Shown in pieces: positions 43,683-52,501 of a stretch of DNA of 64,000 nt. The stretch is taken from the NCBI GenBank assembly GCA_947496355.1, contig CANMCO010000011.1, forward strand, positions 124,001 through 188,000, written 5' to 3'. Positions within the stretch are counted from its first letter, which is position 1. The number at the start of each line of letters is the position of its first letter. Both the position numbers and the translations under genes were made by a program. Under the pieces are notes generated by a model that saw only the letters and a program-made list of their open reading frames with translations, was not told the DNA's origin and did not search any database. The DNA is from an uncultured Aquimarina sp. Lineage in GTDB: Bacteria; Bacteroidota; Bacteroidia; Flavobacteriales; Flavobacteriaceae.

Positions 43683-45056
43683 ATGGTGAAAGAAATCATG
43701 AATGAAATTAAACAATACAGATGCTTCATTGGCATTTTAGTACTGCTTGTAACAAGTAGAACCTTTGCCCAAAGTAGCGATTTAAAGTTCATGCTTTTAA
43801 GCCAGACCGATGATTTCGAACAATTCAAAAATATGGAACAAGATAATTTTTACAGAAAATTAAAATATTCCAATTTGGGAGATAGTGCGGCTATTTCATT
43901 TGGAGGAAATTACCGCATTCAATGGGAAATGTTGGATAATCCAATGTTCCAAAAAGAAGATGGTTTAGACAACAATTGGTTCTTAAGTCGTGGCATGTTC
44001 CATGCAGATATGAGATTATCAAATAGATGGCAGGTTTTTGGGGAATTGGGTACAAGTCACAGTGTTGCTAAAGATATGCCATCACCCGTTGACGAAGATC
44101 GTTTGCATGTGAATCAGCTTTTTGGAAAATACAGGACGGAAAATTATGAAATAGCCATAGGTAGAGAAAATTTTAACTACGGTTCAAGAAGGTTGATTGC
44201 CATACGAGAAGGACCGAATGTTAGGCTCTCGTTTGATGCAATTCGATTTACGTACAAATGGGAACAGTTTTCATCAGAAGCCTTATTACTTTCAAATGTG
44301 GCTAATGAAATCGGGGTCTTGGATAATGATTTTTATGCATTTGACGATTATATCTGGGGCAGCTACAATAGGTTTCAAAATCGCAAAAACACAACAAAGC
44401 TAGAGCTGTATTATTTCGGATATAGAGCCGAAATGGAAAACTATGCTTCGGTAAATGGCGAAGAGACCAGGCATAGCGTAGGATTTCGTTCGGACATATC
44501 ATTAGCTGGATGGAAGTTCAATAATGAATTTGTGTATCAGTTTGGAAGCATAAATAATCAAAATATAGATGCCTGGACGCTCTCTATTAACGGCAAATAT
44601 CAAATAAGCGAACACTTTGACTATGAATTTAATGGAGAGATAATCAGTGGAGACAGGAATGCTGGCGATGGCCAATTAAATACGTTTAATCCCCTGTATC
44701 CCGATGCCGCATACTTTGGTCGTGTAGCAAGAATAGGCCCCTATAACTTAATTGACTTACATACCAATGTGGTGTATAAGAATACCCAGTTTACATCCGA
44801 ATTGGGCTATTACGCATTTTGGCGGTATTCTAACGAGGATGCTGTTTATTCATCAGGAGGAAGACCAATTTATCTGCCTGTAAATGACGAAAAATTTGTA
44901 GCCCATCAATTGGGCTTGAATATAAAATATTATTGGAACAGCCATTTCGAAACCGATTTGGAATCCAATATGATATTACCAGGAAACTTTATAAAAGCAC
45001 AAGGTTTCAGTGACAATATCTACTACATATTACTCACATCTAAATTCACTTTTTAA
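43683..45056 (+). CDS. Outer-membrane porin, alginate-export type, island copy 1
   Basis: 457 residues; a signal peptide up to about TFAQ (residue 31) then SSDLKFMLLSQTDD. Barrel motifs shared with the 56.0-kb porin: ISFGGNYRIQWE, GRENFNYGSRRLIA followed by REGPNVR, and ISGDRNAGDGQLNTFNPLYP. Starts 3 bases after the flavodoxin. ATG at 43704 is an alternative start. Probably admits an organic substrate that the array enzymes process; which one is unknown. Confidence 0.8.
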   Translation: MVKEIMNEIKQYRCFIGILVLLVTSRTFAQSSDLKFMLLSQTDDFEQFKNMEQDNFYRKLKYSNLGDSAAISFGGNYRIQWEMLDNPMFQKEDGLDNNWFLSRGMFHADMRLSNRWQVFGELGTSHSVAKDMPSPVDEDRLHVNQLFGKYRTENYEIAIGRENFNYGSRRLIAIREGPNVRLSFDAIRFTYKWEQFSSEALLLSNVANEIGVLDNDFYAFDDYIWGSYNRFQNRKNTTKLELYYFGYRAEMENYASVNGEETRHSVGFRSDISLAGWKFNNEFVYQFGSINNQNIDAWTLSINGKYQISEHFDYEFNGEIISGDRNAGDGQLNTFNPLYPDAAYFGRVARIGPYNLIDLHTNVVYKNTQFTSELGYYAFWRYSNEDAVYSSGGRPIYLPVNDEKFVAHQLGLNIKYYWNSHFETDLESNMILPGNFIKAQGFSDNIYYILLTSKFTF

Positions 45057-45073
45057 TTATTAAAACAAAGAAA

Positions 45074-45688
45074 ATGAAAAACAAATTCACAGTAGACAAT
45101 GCAGCAATTTTGCTGATAGACCATCAACAGGGAACTATTAAACTTGCCATCAACTTACCGTATAAGGATTTGGTGCATAACACTAGAGCTTTGGCAAGAA
45201 CAGCAGTAGAAACGGGAATGCCATTGGTACTTACTAGCAGTATGGAAGACGAGTTTCAAGGGCCCCTATTACAAGACATTCAAGACATTGCACCTGAAGC
45301 TTTTGCCAACAGGGTTAAAAGACCTGGGATTGTAGATGCTTGGGATTATGACGATTTCAAAAAAGCAGTTGAAGCCACTGGAAAAAAGAAATTGATTATG
45401 TGCGGTTTAACAAACGACGTTTGTATTGTTTTCCCGGCAATCAGTGCTTTAGAAGATGGCTATGAGGTTCAGGTTGTAGTCGATGGCGGTGGTTCGCCTA
45501 CCCAAGTGGCAGATGAGACAGCAATTCGTCGTATGGAAAAAGCTGGGGTGACCATCACTTCAACAAATCAGGTAATGGCCGAATTGGCAGCAAATTGGGC
45601 CGACGAAAGAGGTAGAAAAATACAGGGCATTATGTACGAGGAAATTTTGGCGCCTCTTGTTGAAGGAGAAGCTGCTGAAGTAAGCTAG
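45074..45688 (+). CDS. Isochorismatase-family hydrolase, YcaC-like
   Basis: 204 residues, cytoplasmic. Cysteine-hydrolase pattern: AILLIDHQQG (catalytic D16), a Lys in VKRPGIVDAWD, and CGLTNDVCIVFPA with the nucleophile Cys. The VVVDGGGSPTQVADETAI block is typical of YcaC-type proteins. The family cleaves amide or similar C-N bonds; no substrate is known for YcaC. It is followed by a hairpin terminator, and resembles the exported copy at 52.5 kb. Confidence 0.85.
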   Translation: MKNKFTVDNAAILLIDHQQGTIKLAINLPYKDLVHNTRALARTAVETGMPLVLTSSMEDEFQGPLLQDIQDIAPEAFANRVKRPGIVDAWDYDDFKKAVEATGKKKLIMCGLTNDVCIVFPAISALEDGYEVQVVVDGGGSPTQVADETAIRRMEKAGVTITSTNQVMAELAANWADERGRKIQGIMYEEILAPLVEGEAAEVS

Positions 45689-45708
45689 AATTTTAAACTA
45701 AAATCATT

Positions 45709-45739
45709 AGGCTACCGTAACTAAAAATTATGGTAGCCT
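45709..45739 (+). terminator. Hairpin after the isochorismatase gene (internal attenuator?)
   Basis: AGGCTACC-G-TAA (45709-45720), loop CTAAAAA, TTA-T-GGTAGCCT (45728-45739). Only moderate T content follows. The array continues, so it would lower, not stop, downstream expression. An ATG at 45730 is inside the stem and is not used as a start. Confidence 0.65.
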
Positions 45740-45750
45740 TAAATCTTACT

Positions 45751-46467
45751 ATGGAAGTCATCTATCATCCACAAAAGACAAGAAGTCATAGGGATATGGG
45801 TTGGATACGACTGTATCAATCCTTTAATCCAAATAACCCACCTGCACCAACGAGAGCACATTTTGGGGCAATGATTATTCTGGACAATGGAATTATTGCA
45901 CCCGGAGGGAAAGGTTTTGGCATGCATCCACACGATAATATGGAAATCGTAAGTGTAGTGATAAGTGGTGCTATGGTACATTCAGATACGGCAGGCAATG
46001 AAGGTGTAAATGTTGAAAATGCAGTACAGCTTATTTCTGCAGGCACCGGAATCCACCATTCTGAATACAACCACTCAGATGATGTGCCGATAGACAATCT
46101 TCAAATTTGGTTTTTACCAAAACAAAGAGATATAAAGCCAGAATATAAAACAATGGTCAGTAGTCCCATTTCTAGAGATGGTAAACTGCAGTTGCTAGTA
46201 TCGCCCAATGGTGATATTGATAGCCTTAAAATACATCAAGAGGCTTGGATATGGCGTGGTACTTTTCAAGAAAACAAATCAGTTACCTATGTCAAAAAGC
46301 AAAAAGAGAATGGTATCTATATCTTCATAATTGAAGGAGATGCCGTCATTAACAACCAGCGCCTAATGCGCAGAGATGGTTATGGGATAGTTGGTTCTGA
46401 AGATGCAGAAATCACTTTTAATGCAATAACGGACATCTTGATTATTGATGTCACACTAACTTTTTAA
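45751..46467 (+). CDS. Pirin family protein 1
   Basis: 238 residues from ATG at 45751. Two cupin halves: N-terminal metal ligands in GMHPHDNMEIVSVV and AGTGIHHSEYN. Pirins bind Fe or Ni; some are quercetin 2,3-dioxygenases and others are redox-dependent cofactors. It differs at the start from the other two (MGWIRLYQSFNP in place of the HGWL...SFSFANYY pattern). Placed between a hydrolase and a propeller protein, 3 bases before the latter. Confidence 0.88.
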   Translation: MEVIYHPQKTRSHRDMGWIRLYQSFNPNNPPAPTRAHFGAMIILDNGIIAPGGKGFGMHPHDNMEIVSVVISGAMVHSDTAGNEGVNVENAVQLISAGTGIHHSEYNHSDDVPIDNLQIWFLPKQRDIKPEYKTMVSSPISRDGKLQLLVSPNGDIDSLKIHQEAWIWRGTFQENKSVTYVKKQKENGIYIFIIEGDAVINNQRLMRRDGYGIVGSEDAEITFNAITDILIIDVTLTF

Positions 46468-46470
46468 AAC

Positions 46471-47382
46471 ATGCAAACAAAATTATTTATACTCATACTT
46501 CTTATCGCTGCTTTTGGTCAAGCACAGGACAGCAACATTCTTTTGAAAAAGGCAAACACATTTCCTGAAGGTCTCGTGTACTCGAAAAAGTTTAAAACTG
46601 TCTACACAGGTTCAATGATGACAGGTGAGCTATTTTCTGCTACAAAAGGTACACGTAGGCTCAACGATTTGCCCATTGAAAACGCGTCAAAAAATATTCC
46701 AGCTTTAGGAATGAAAGAGGAAAATGGCAATTTATATGTGGCTACGGGAAGCAATGGAACAATTGAAGTATTTGATATACCTACACAGAAAAAAGTCAAC
46801 GCATACAGTGTACCCAATGGTTTGTCAAAAGACAAAGTGTTTATAAATGATGTTGCAATAGATGGAAAAAACCAGGGTTACGTTACAGATTCATTCAGAC
46901 CTGTTATTTACAGTTTTGTTCCACATTCAGAAAATACCGAACTAGCAGTTTGGCTAGATTTAGAGAATACCGGAATTCAATTTGAAGAGGGCTATAACCT
47001 AAACGGCATCGTCTTGACCAAAAAAGCTAAATACCTCTTGGTCATACAGACCAACACAGGAAAATTATATCGTATTAATACTACCACAAAAGAAACAACA
47101 GAAGTAAGGCTGACAGGAGAATCACTGTTGTATGGGGATGGCTTAAGCATCCGTAAAAAGAAGCTTTACGTTGCCTTAAATGTATCGGGAGCCGTGGCAA
47201 AAGTAGCGTTGAACGATGATTTTTCAGCGGGTACTGTGACCACAGTTAAAAAAGGTTTTCAATTCCCCACGGCAGTAGCGGTAACGAGTAAAAAACTATA
47301 TGTACTTAATTCACAATTGGACAAATCTGGAGGTGAAAACGAAGTGGGGGAATTCAAAATAAGCGTCCTTTCTGAATTTTAA
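46471..47382 (+). CDS. Exported SMP-30/gluconolactonase-like beta-propeller
   Basis: 303 residues with a signal peptide (1-18, FGQAQ). Repeated blades include FPEGLVYSKKFKTVYTG, GNLYVATGSNGTIEVFD, VFINDVAIDGKNQGYVTDS and FQFPTAVAVTSKKLYVLN. Asparagine and aspartate in the INDVAIDG and YNLNGIVL blades match the SMP-30 metal site. It may be a periplasmic lactonase or binding protein. Starts 3 bases after pirin 1. Confidence 0.8.
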   Translation: MQTKLFILILLIAAFGQAQDSNILLKKANTFPEGLVYSKKFKTVYTGSMMTGELFSATKGTRRLNDLPIENASKNIPALGMKEENGNLYVATGSNGTIEVFDIPTQKKVNAYSVPNGLSKDKVFINDVAIDGKNQGYVTDSFRPVIYSFVPHSENTELAVWLDLENTGIQFEEGYNLNGIVLTKKAKYLLVIQTNTGKLYRINTTTKETTEVRLTGESLLYGDGLSIRKKKLYVALNVSGAVAKVALNDDFSAGTVTTVKKGFQFPTAVAVTSKKLYVLNSQLDKSGGENEVGEFKISVLSEF

Positions 47383-47394
47383 AAATGATGTAAT

Positions 47395-48099
47395 TTGAAC
47401 TATATAATTTATAAATCAGAAGAGCGAGGTAAGGCTGATTTCGGTTGGTTTGCCGCTCGTTACTCATTTAGTTTTGGTCAATATCACGACCCAAACAAAA
47501 TGGGCTTTGGAAAGTTAAGAGTACTCAATGACAGTATTATTCAACCTGGCAAAGGATTTTCCGAACATCCTCACGATAATTTTGAGATTGTCACCATACA
47601 ATTTCAAGGGGATTTAGAACATACTGACATTTCTGGCACAAGACATATCCGTGCAAACGATGTACAAGCAATTAGTGCAGGTACCGGTGTCACCCATTCA
47701 GATGTTAATATCAGTCAAGACGAAGCCTTACAATTTCAAATATGGATTGAGCCCAACAAACTAGACGTTAAACCAGCTTCAAACATAAGTCATTTTAATC
47801 CCAACGACTGGGAAGAAAAATGGAAACTGCTAGTTGGTCCTAAAAGTAATATAGAAGCACCACTTCAAATTCAACAAGATGCATTCCTCTCTAGAGGTAA
47901 GTTCTCAAAAGGTAATCATACATCATATAGGGTAAAAAAAGAAGGTAATGGTGTTTTTATAATGCTAATCTCGGGAAGTTGCACTATTAACAAAGAAACC
48001 ATCAATAAAAGGGATGCCATTGGCATCACAGAAGCAAAAACAATTGGAATACAGATACAACAGGATAGTGATATTCTAATTATTGAAGTGCCTATGTAA
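47395..48099 (+). CDS. Pirin family protein 2
   Basis: 234 residues starting with TTG at 47395; the first residues NYIIYKSEERGKADFGWF line up with the known pirin N-terminus, so an ATG start is not available without loss. Metal ligands: EHPHDNFEIVTIQ and AGTGVTHSDV. Close in layout to the 57.97-kb pirin. Usual activity is quercetinase-like or unknown. Confidence 0.86.
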   Translation: MNYIIYKSEERGKADFGWFAARYSFSFGQYHDPNKMGFGKLRVLNDSIIQPGKGFSEHPHDNFEIVTIQFQGDLEHTDISGTRHIRANDVQAISAGTGVTHSDVNISQDEALQFQIWIEPNKLDVKPASNISHFNPNDWEEKWKLLVGPKSNIEAPLQIQQDAFLSRGKFSKGNHTSYRVKKEGNGVFIMLISGSCTINKETINKRDAIGITEAKTIGIQIQQDSDILIIEVPM

Positions 48100-48111
48100 A
48101 ATTGCAAGAAA

Positions 48112-49041
48112 ATGAAATGTATCATTCCGTACATAGTGATTCTATTTGTCATCGTTGCTTGTAAAAATATAAATATGAACGAAGAACCAATAGCTATAGC
48201 ATATCACGATGAAAGAGGTAGAATCATCACCTCTAATTCGTTGACATATCTTGATGATAAGGAACGATATGATTTTTACCCGGTTACCTCAAAAGATATC
48301 ATCATTGGCGGTTCTTTCGCAGGTGGCCCAACGGTTTTAGAAGTTCTTAAGCTTGGTGTAAGAGGTGTAATCGCTCACGAATCTGGAATAGGGAAAAACA
48401 ACAAAGCCATTGAAGGCTTAGTAATTGCAGAACGAAACAGAATTCCTGCAGCCGCAGTTGCCACCAATTCAGCTCTGGTTAGCAACGGAAAATCAGTTTC
48501 AGAAGGTGTAATCTCTTTTGCCAATAAACCTGTACAGTTTATGGGTGTGACTAAGGGAATGAATGCCTTTGAAGCGGCAAAACTCATGTTGGATTCAAGA
48601 GAAGGCACAAAAGTTACAATTCAATATACTTTTGATAACCAGCTTAAACTAGTTGACCAGAAAGGAGACACCAAAGTATATACAATCTGGTCTATTGGGT
48701 TGGTGAAAAAGCCCTACCCTAAAGATATTTTTTGTGTGGCTTCGCACTCTGGCGTGGCGATGGCTCACTACACATTACCGGTACAACCAAGAGCTATTTT
48801 TGCCAATGATGCGGGAATTGCGAAAGACTCTTCCGGTGTGGCGGGATTAAAAATATTGGATGACTACGGAATCATAGCAGCTGGTGTAAAAGCGATGTCC
48901 GCAGAAATTGGCAACCCAACAAGCACCTATGAAGATGGTATTATTTCAGTAGTCAATAAATCCGCTGAGCAAGTTGGTATTATTGAAGGAATATCGGTCA
49001 AAGATGCGATTGAAATCTTATTAAACAACAACCAAAATTAA
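48112..49041 (+). CDS. Lipoprotein with two copies of an unknown domain
   Basis: 309 residues, lipobox IVAC (C17). After a linker come two related halves of about 110 residues. The first has GGSFAGGPTVLEVLKLGVRG, AHESGIGKNNKAIEGL and NAFEAAKLML; the second has VASHSGVAMAHYTLPVQPRA, ANDAGIAKDSSGVAGL and SVKDAIEILL. Shared spine: 'S/G-G...(V)RxIxAxxxGIxKxxxxxxGL(xIL)xx..IxAxxVxxxSAx...GxSxxxGxIS'. I do not recognise the family. Glycine-rich GI-x-K turns might bind a nucleotide or phosphate, as a guess. A lipoprotein between a pirin and an acetyltransferase. Confidence 0.7.
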   Translation: MKCIIPYIVILFVIVACKNINMNEEPIAIAYHDERGRIITSNSLTYLDDKERYDFYPVTSKDIIIGGSFAGGPTVLEVLKLGVRGVIAHESGIGKNNKAIEGLVIAERNRIPAAAVATNSALVSNGKSVSEGVISFANKPVQFMGVTKGMNAFEAAKLMLDSREGTKVTIQYTFDNQLKLVDQKGDTKVYTIWSIGLVKKPYPKDIFCVASHSGVAMAHYTLPVQPRAIFANDAGIAKDSSGVAGLKILDDYGIIAAGVKAMSAEIGNPTSTYEDGIISVVNKSAEQVGIIEGISVKDAIEILLNNNQN

Positions 49042-49044
49042 ATT

Positions 49045-49359
49045 ATGGAACACAGATTTATAAATAATCAAGAATGGAAAGGCGCTAAAAAAAGATATGA
49101 GCTACACGTAGGGGAACATGTAGCATTCGTAGAATATTTCCTTATCAAAAATGAAAAGGCATATTTAGTATACACCGAAGTTCCCAAAGAGTTATCGGGG
49201 AAGAAAATAGGTTTCGAGCTTGTAGAAATGGTACTTAAGGATTTGGAGAAGCAGCATCTAAAAGTTGTTCCTATTTACCCTTTTGTGGTCTTATATATCA
49301 AAAGACACAAAGAATATACAGCACTCGTACCCGAAGAGTTTAAATATCTAATTCAATAA
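49045..49359 (+). CDS. Small GNAT-like N-acetyltransferase (YidJ/YjdJ type)
   Basis: 104 residues, cytoplasmic. ELHVGEHVAFVEYFLIKNEKAYLVYTEV, then KKIGFELVEMVLKDLE (acetyl-CoA loop GKKIG), then VVPIYPFVVLYIKRHKEY: the pattern of the short GCN5-related 'YjdJ' group. Usual acceptor unknown. It follows the duplicated lipoprotein by 3 bases. Confidence 0.8.
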   Translation: MEHRFINNQEWKGAKKRYELHVGEHVAFVEYFLIKNEKAYLVYTEVPKELSGKKIGFELVEMVLKDLEKQHLKVVPIYPFVVLYIKRHKEYTALVPEEFKYLIQ

Positions 49360-49368
49360 TAAAAGGTC

Positions 49369-49689
49369 ATGAGAAAAGCATATGATAATGTTGTTGTAGC
49401 AATTAACGATTTAAGAAGGGAGGGATTCAATGAGGATTTCAACTTAAAAACCCATTGCCTCGAATGTGTTTCCAACGGTTTTCAGGTATTGGCTGATGAA
49501 TTTGAAGTCGATGGCGTATTTCGGTTTGATGGAGATACCAACCCAGCTGATGAATCTATTTTGTATGCCATCTCTTCGGAAAAATATAATCTAAAGGGGT
49601 TGCTGATTGATGCCTATGGTACCTATAGTGACCCGTTGACTTCTGAAATGATTGAAAAATTAAGATATAATCCAAACAAACTAAAATGA
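49369..49689 (+). CDS. Unknown small protein often miscalled PRPP synthetase
   Basis: 106 residues, soluble: YDNVVVAINDLRREGFNEDF, CLECVSNGFQVLADEFEVDGVFRFDGDTNP, and SEKYNLKGLLIDAYGTYSD. This is the Bacteroidota family named 'phosphoribosylpyrophosphate synthetase' in databases, as I remember; nothing in it resembles that enzyme (no PP-loop or PRPP motif). Acidic with two cysteines C26/C29-spaced. Function unknown. Its stop overlaps the start of the next gene by 4 bases. Confidence 0.7.
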   Translation: MRKAYDNVVVAINDLRREGFNEDFNLKTHCLECVSNGFQVLADEFEVDGVFRFDGDTNPADESILYAISSEKYNLKGLLIDAYGTYSDPLTSEMIEKLRYNPNKLK

Positions 49690-49895
49690 TAAAATTAAAA
49701 GAACATCTTAAAGGGATTGCAATAAGCGTAGCAGCAGTTTACCCCTTGCTAGTATTGGCACTACTCTTTGTTGCGCCATTATTGGAGCAACTGAATTTTT
49801 ATATAAGAACCTTGATTTTGGTACTACTTCTGGTTTCGTTAATGCGATTTGTAACAGTACCTATCATCACTAAAATTGTGAATAAACTCAAATAA
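49686..49895 (+). CDS. Small two-helix membrane protein
   Basis: 69 residues: a short basic N-terminus, helices about 12-34 (AISVAAVYPLLVLALLFVA) and 42-60 (LILVLLLVSLMRFVTVPI), basic end. Overlaps its neighbour by 4 bases, so it is translated with it. No family named with confidence. Confidence 0.65.
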   Translation: MIKLKEHLKGIAISVAAVYPLLVLALLFVAPLLEQLNFYIRTLILVLLLVSLMRFVTVPIITKIVNKLK

Positions 49896-49896
49896 A

Positions 49897-50934
49897 ATGA
49901 AACTGAAATCGAAAATCTTTTGTGTCCTTGTAAGCTTACTGTTCTTAGGGGTTGCAAACGCACAATACAATAAATCAAAGACCATGAATAACGAAGCAAA
50001 AACAGTCATAGAAAATATGGCGAAGCAGTATGCGGCAAATGCAGATGCGATGAACAATTTATCTGATTCACAAAAATTAGAAGCAGGTAGAAAAGGGTAT
50101 GAAGGCATTATTCCTATGGCAGGTAATATTGTAGAAGTATTCGAAGTCGGAAACAAAACCATTTCAGGAAGTGATAATAACAGTATCAACATTCGCTTGT
50201 ATAGGCCAAGTGATGACAAAGACTTGCCAGTATTACTTTACATACATGGTGGTGGATTTACGGCAGGTAATTTTAAAACACACGACAGACCGTTGCGCGC
50301 ATTGGCTAATCGAAGCGGTTTTCTAGTGATTGCACTAGAGTATCGTTTGGCACCAGAACATCCGTATCCTGCTGGGTTGAATGATTGTTATCAAGTTTTG
50401 CGATGGATTGAGGAAAATGCAAAAAAAATAAACGCCAATGCCAATCTTTTGTTTGTAGGTGGTGATAGTGCAGGAGGCAACTTGGCTATTGCGACAAGCC
50501 TAATGGCAAGAGATGAAAACGGACCAGTTATTAAAGGTAACGTACTTGTTTATCCAAATACAGATTTGACCTTAAAATCTGATTCATGGGATAATTTGGG
50601 CGATAAAGGATATGTGCTGACCAAGGGTGCGATGGCTGCAAATGTGGCGATGTATGTAAAAGACGAAGAGGATATTAATAGCCTCTATATATCACCCTTA
50701 AAAGCCGAGGACTTATCAAATCTACCCGAGACACTAATTATTACAGGTGGTTTTGACCCATTGCACTCGGAGGGTGAAGCATATGTAAAAAAATTAGAAA
50801 ACCAAAATGTACAAGTGACCCATTGGCATTATGACGGCCAGATTCACGGATTCTTTCAATTAGGCGGTGTCATTTCTCAAGGAGATGAGCTCATCACTAG
50901 AATCAGCAATCACTTAAAAAATTCAATGAACTAA
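49897..50934 (+). CDS. Exported alpha/beta hydrolase, hormone-sensitive-lipase type esterase
   Basis: 345 residues, signal peptide about 1-22 (VANAQ). LYIHGGGFTAGN (oxyanion HGGG), GGDSAGGNLAIA (nucleophile Ser in GDSAGG), a catalytic Asp in TGGFDPL and His in GQIHGFF. Such enzymes cleave short-chain esters. An exported esterase fits release of an aromatic alcohol or acid for the enzymes next to it. Spacing of one base to the previous gene. Confidence 0.88.
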   Translation: MKLKSKIFCVLVSLLFLGVANAQYNKSKTMNNEAKTVIENMAKQYAANADAMNNLSDSQKLEAGRKGYEGIIPMAGNIVEVFEVGNKTISGSDNNSINIRLYRPSDDKDLPVLLYIHGGGFTAGNFKTHDRPLRALANRSGFLVIALEYRLAPEHPYPAGLNDCYQVLRWIEENAKKINANANLLFVGGDSAGGNLAIATSLMARDENGPVIKGNVLVYPNTDLTLKSDSWDNLGDKGYVLTKGAMAANVAMYVKDEEDINSLYISPLKAEDLSNLPETLIITGGFDPLHSEGEAYVKKLENQNVQVTHWHYDGQIHGFFQLGGVISQGDELITRISNHLKNSMN

Positions 50935-50946
50935 ACCAGATATGTA

Positions 50947-51525
50947 ATGAAAAAAATAGCAGTAGTATATCATTCGGGTTTTGGACATACCGAAGTATTG
51001 GCCAAGGCAGTTTCAGAGGGGGCATCTACCGAAACATCAACATCAACATTGATAAAAATCCATTCAGACGGAAACATCACCGACAACGAATGGCAGGCCT
51101 TAAACGATGCCGACGGTATCATTTTTGGTGCACCAACCTATATGGGTGCGGCTTCAGGACCATTCAAAATATTTCAGGATGCCACTTCCAAACCTTGGTT
51201 TCAACACCAGTGGAAAGATAAAATTGCAGGCGGCTTTACCAATTCGGGTTCAATGTCAGGCAACAAAGTGAACACCCTACTTCAATTTGTGACCTTGGCC
51301 ATGCAACATGGTATGATTTGGGCAGGTCCAGGAATGTTTGCCGGCAAGAACAAGGAAAATCACATTTCCGACCCAGAAGTCGAAAATAGACTTGGTGGCT
51401 ATATTGGTGCGATGGCGCAATCTGAAAATGAAAGTCCTGAAATTTCGCCGCCAACTGGCGATGTGGCTTTTGCCAAATCATACGGTAAGAGAATTGCGGA
51501 AATAACCTCAAAATTCAATTCTTAA
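50947..51525 (+). CDS. Flavodoxin-like NAD(P)H:quinone oxidoreductase (WrbA-type)
   Basis: 192 residues, cytoplasmic. IAVVYHSGFGHTEVLAKAV (FMN phosphate loop HSGFGHT), GIIFGAPTYMGAASGPF, and FTNSGSMSGNKVNTL. It would reduce quinones by two electrons and avoid semiquinones, the same chemistry suggested for the Tat-exported protein at 42.9 kb. Only 2 bases precede the next gene. Confidence 0.87.
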   Translation: MKKIAVVYHSGFGHTEVLAKAVSEGASTETSTSTLIKIHSDGNITDNEWQALNDADGIIFGAPTYMGAASGPFKIFQDATSKPWFQHQWKDKIAGGFTNSGSMSGNKVNTLLQFVTLAMQHGMIWAGPGMFAGKNKENHISDPEVENRLGGYIGAMAQSENESPEISPPTGDVAFAKSYGKRIAEITSKFNS

Positions 51526-51527
51526 AA

Positions 51528-51956
51528 ATGGCACTGGCATCACATCGCACTATAGTAGATACTACGAGAGAAGTCTTATGGGACATACTGATGGACAAGA
51601 CTAAGAATCCTCAGAAGTATATTGAAAGTATTACAGACGTAACCATCTTAGAGGAGTTGGATATGTATACCATAGTCAGGGAAATGACCTTAGGGAATGG
51701 TAAAAAACTAAAAGAAATAATTACAGCCGACCCAAAATCCCTGACCATCATATTCAAGAGCTTAGAAGACCCTACTGCAACATCTTTGGTGACCAATACT
51801 ATTTATGAAGAAGACGGTCTTATCTATTTGGAATATACATTATCGAGTGTACCAAAACCAGGACATCAAGATGAGGCAGCTGACGTAGCTTCTCTTATTA
51901 AAGGAGCAGTTGAACATACCAAGAAAATTGCAGAGGCTAATACCGAACACAATTAA
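51528..51956 (+). CDS. SRPBCC (START-like) domain protein
   Basis: 142 residues. The opening TIVDTTREVLWDILMDKTKNP and the later strands fit the polyketide-cyclase/AHA1-like helix-grip fold, a hydrophobic ligand pocket. The usual small ligand would be aromatic or lipid. Starts 2 bases after the flavodoxin gene. No catalytic residues can be named. Confidence 0.72.
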   Translation: MALASHRTIVDTTREVLWDILMDKTKNPQKYIESITDVTILEELDMYTIVREMTLGNGKKLKEIITADPKSLTIIFKSLEDPTATSLVTNTIYEEDGLIYLEYTLSSVPKPGHQDEAADVASLIKGAVEHTKKIAEANTEHN

Positions 51957-51971
51957 CATAAAAGAATTCAA

Positions 51972-52313
51972 ATGGAAAATATTAAAATTTATATCGACTA
52001 TATAGCGGAAATAATGGAAGCAATTGGTGTTCTGGCTATCTTTTTGGGTTCAATATTCGCATTTGGTAAATACTTTTTTCTTCTGAAAAAGAAAGATGCG
52101 GATTCTTACGTAGAACTTCGGCAGGCAGTTGGAAAAGCTATTCTTTTGGGTCTTGAAATTTTAATTGCCGCTGATATCATGGAGACCATTGTTACAGAAC
52201 CCACCTTAACCTCGGTTTTCGTTTTGGCTATAATCGTACTGATTAGAACTTTTCTGAGTTTATCATTGCAAGTTGAACTGGAGGGGAAATTCCCCTGGCA
52301 GAAAAAAGTGTAA
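51972..52313 (+). CDS. DUF1622-like membrane protein
   Basis: 113 residues, three membrane segments (about 15-33, 53-69, 76-96), with RQAVGKAILLGLEILIAADIMETIV, the signature of the DUF1622 family. A last polar LQVELEGKFPW. Function unknown; last gene before the next sigma-54 promoter. Confidence 0.82.
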   Translation: MENIKIYIDYIAEIMEAIGVLAIFLGSIFAFGKYFFLLKKKDADSYVELRQAVGKAILLGLEILIAADIMETIVTEPTLTSVFVLAIIVLIRTFLSLSLQVELEGKFPWQKKV

Positions 52314-52364
52314 GTACTCGAGACTTGCAATTCCTCATACTCTTATATTAAATTATAAAAACTT

Positions 52365-52390
52365 AAAAAGTCCGATATATCGGACTTTTT
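52365..52390. promoter_or_regulatory. 26-bp palindrome: activator site and/or terminator
   Basis: Thirteen-base arms around TCCGATATATCGGA (52371-52384), with AAAAAG before and CTTTTT after. It has the CGATATATCG core of the 42.7-kb site. The core edge is 69 bp before the -24 GG at 52453, one helical turn less than at the other two. Its stem and T-run would also end transcription of the previous operon. Confidence 0.65.
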
Positions 52391-52450
52391 TAATGCTTAA
52401 AATTCATACAAAAAGTATTTAAGTGATTGATTTACAAGCGCTTTATTTAA

Positions 52451-52467
52451 TTGGTATGTTTTTAGCA
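52451..52467 (+). promoter_or_regulatory. Sigma-54 -24/-12 promoter of the second cargo operon
   Basis: TTGGTATGTTTTTAGCA: GG (52453-52454), ten bases, GC (52465-52466). Start of transcription expected near 52478, 24 bases before the ATG. Confidence 0.62.
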
Positions 52468-52501
52468 TTGGATTGTTAATAATCACTAAAAACAAATCAA
52501 A

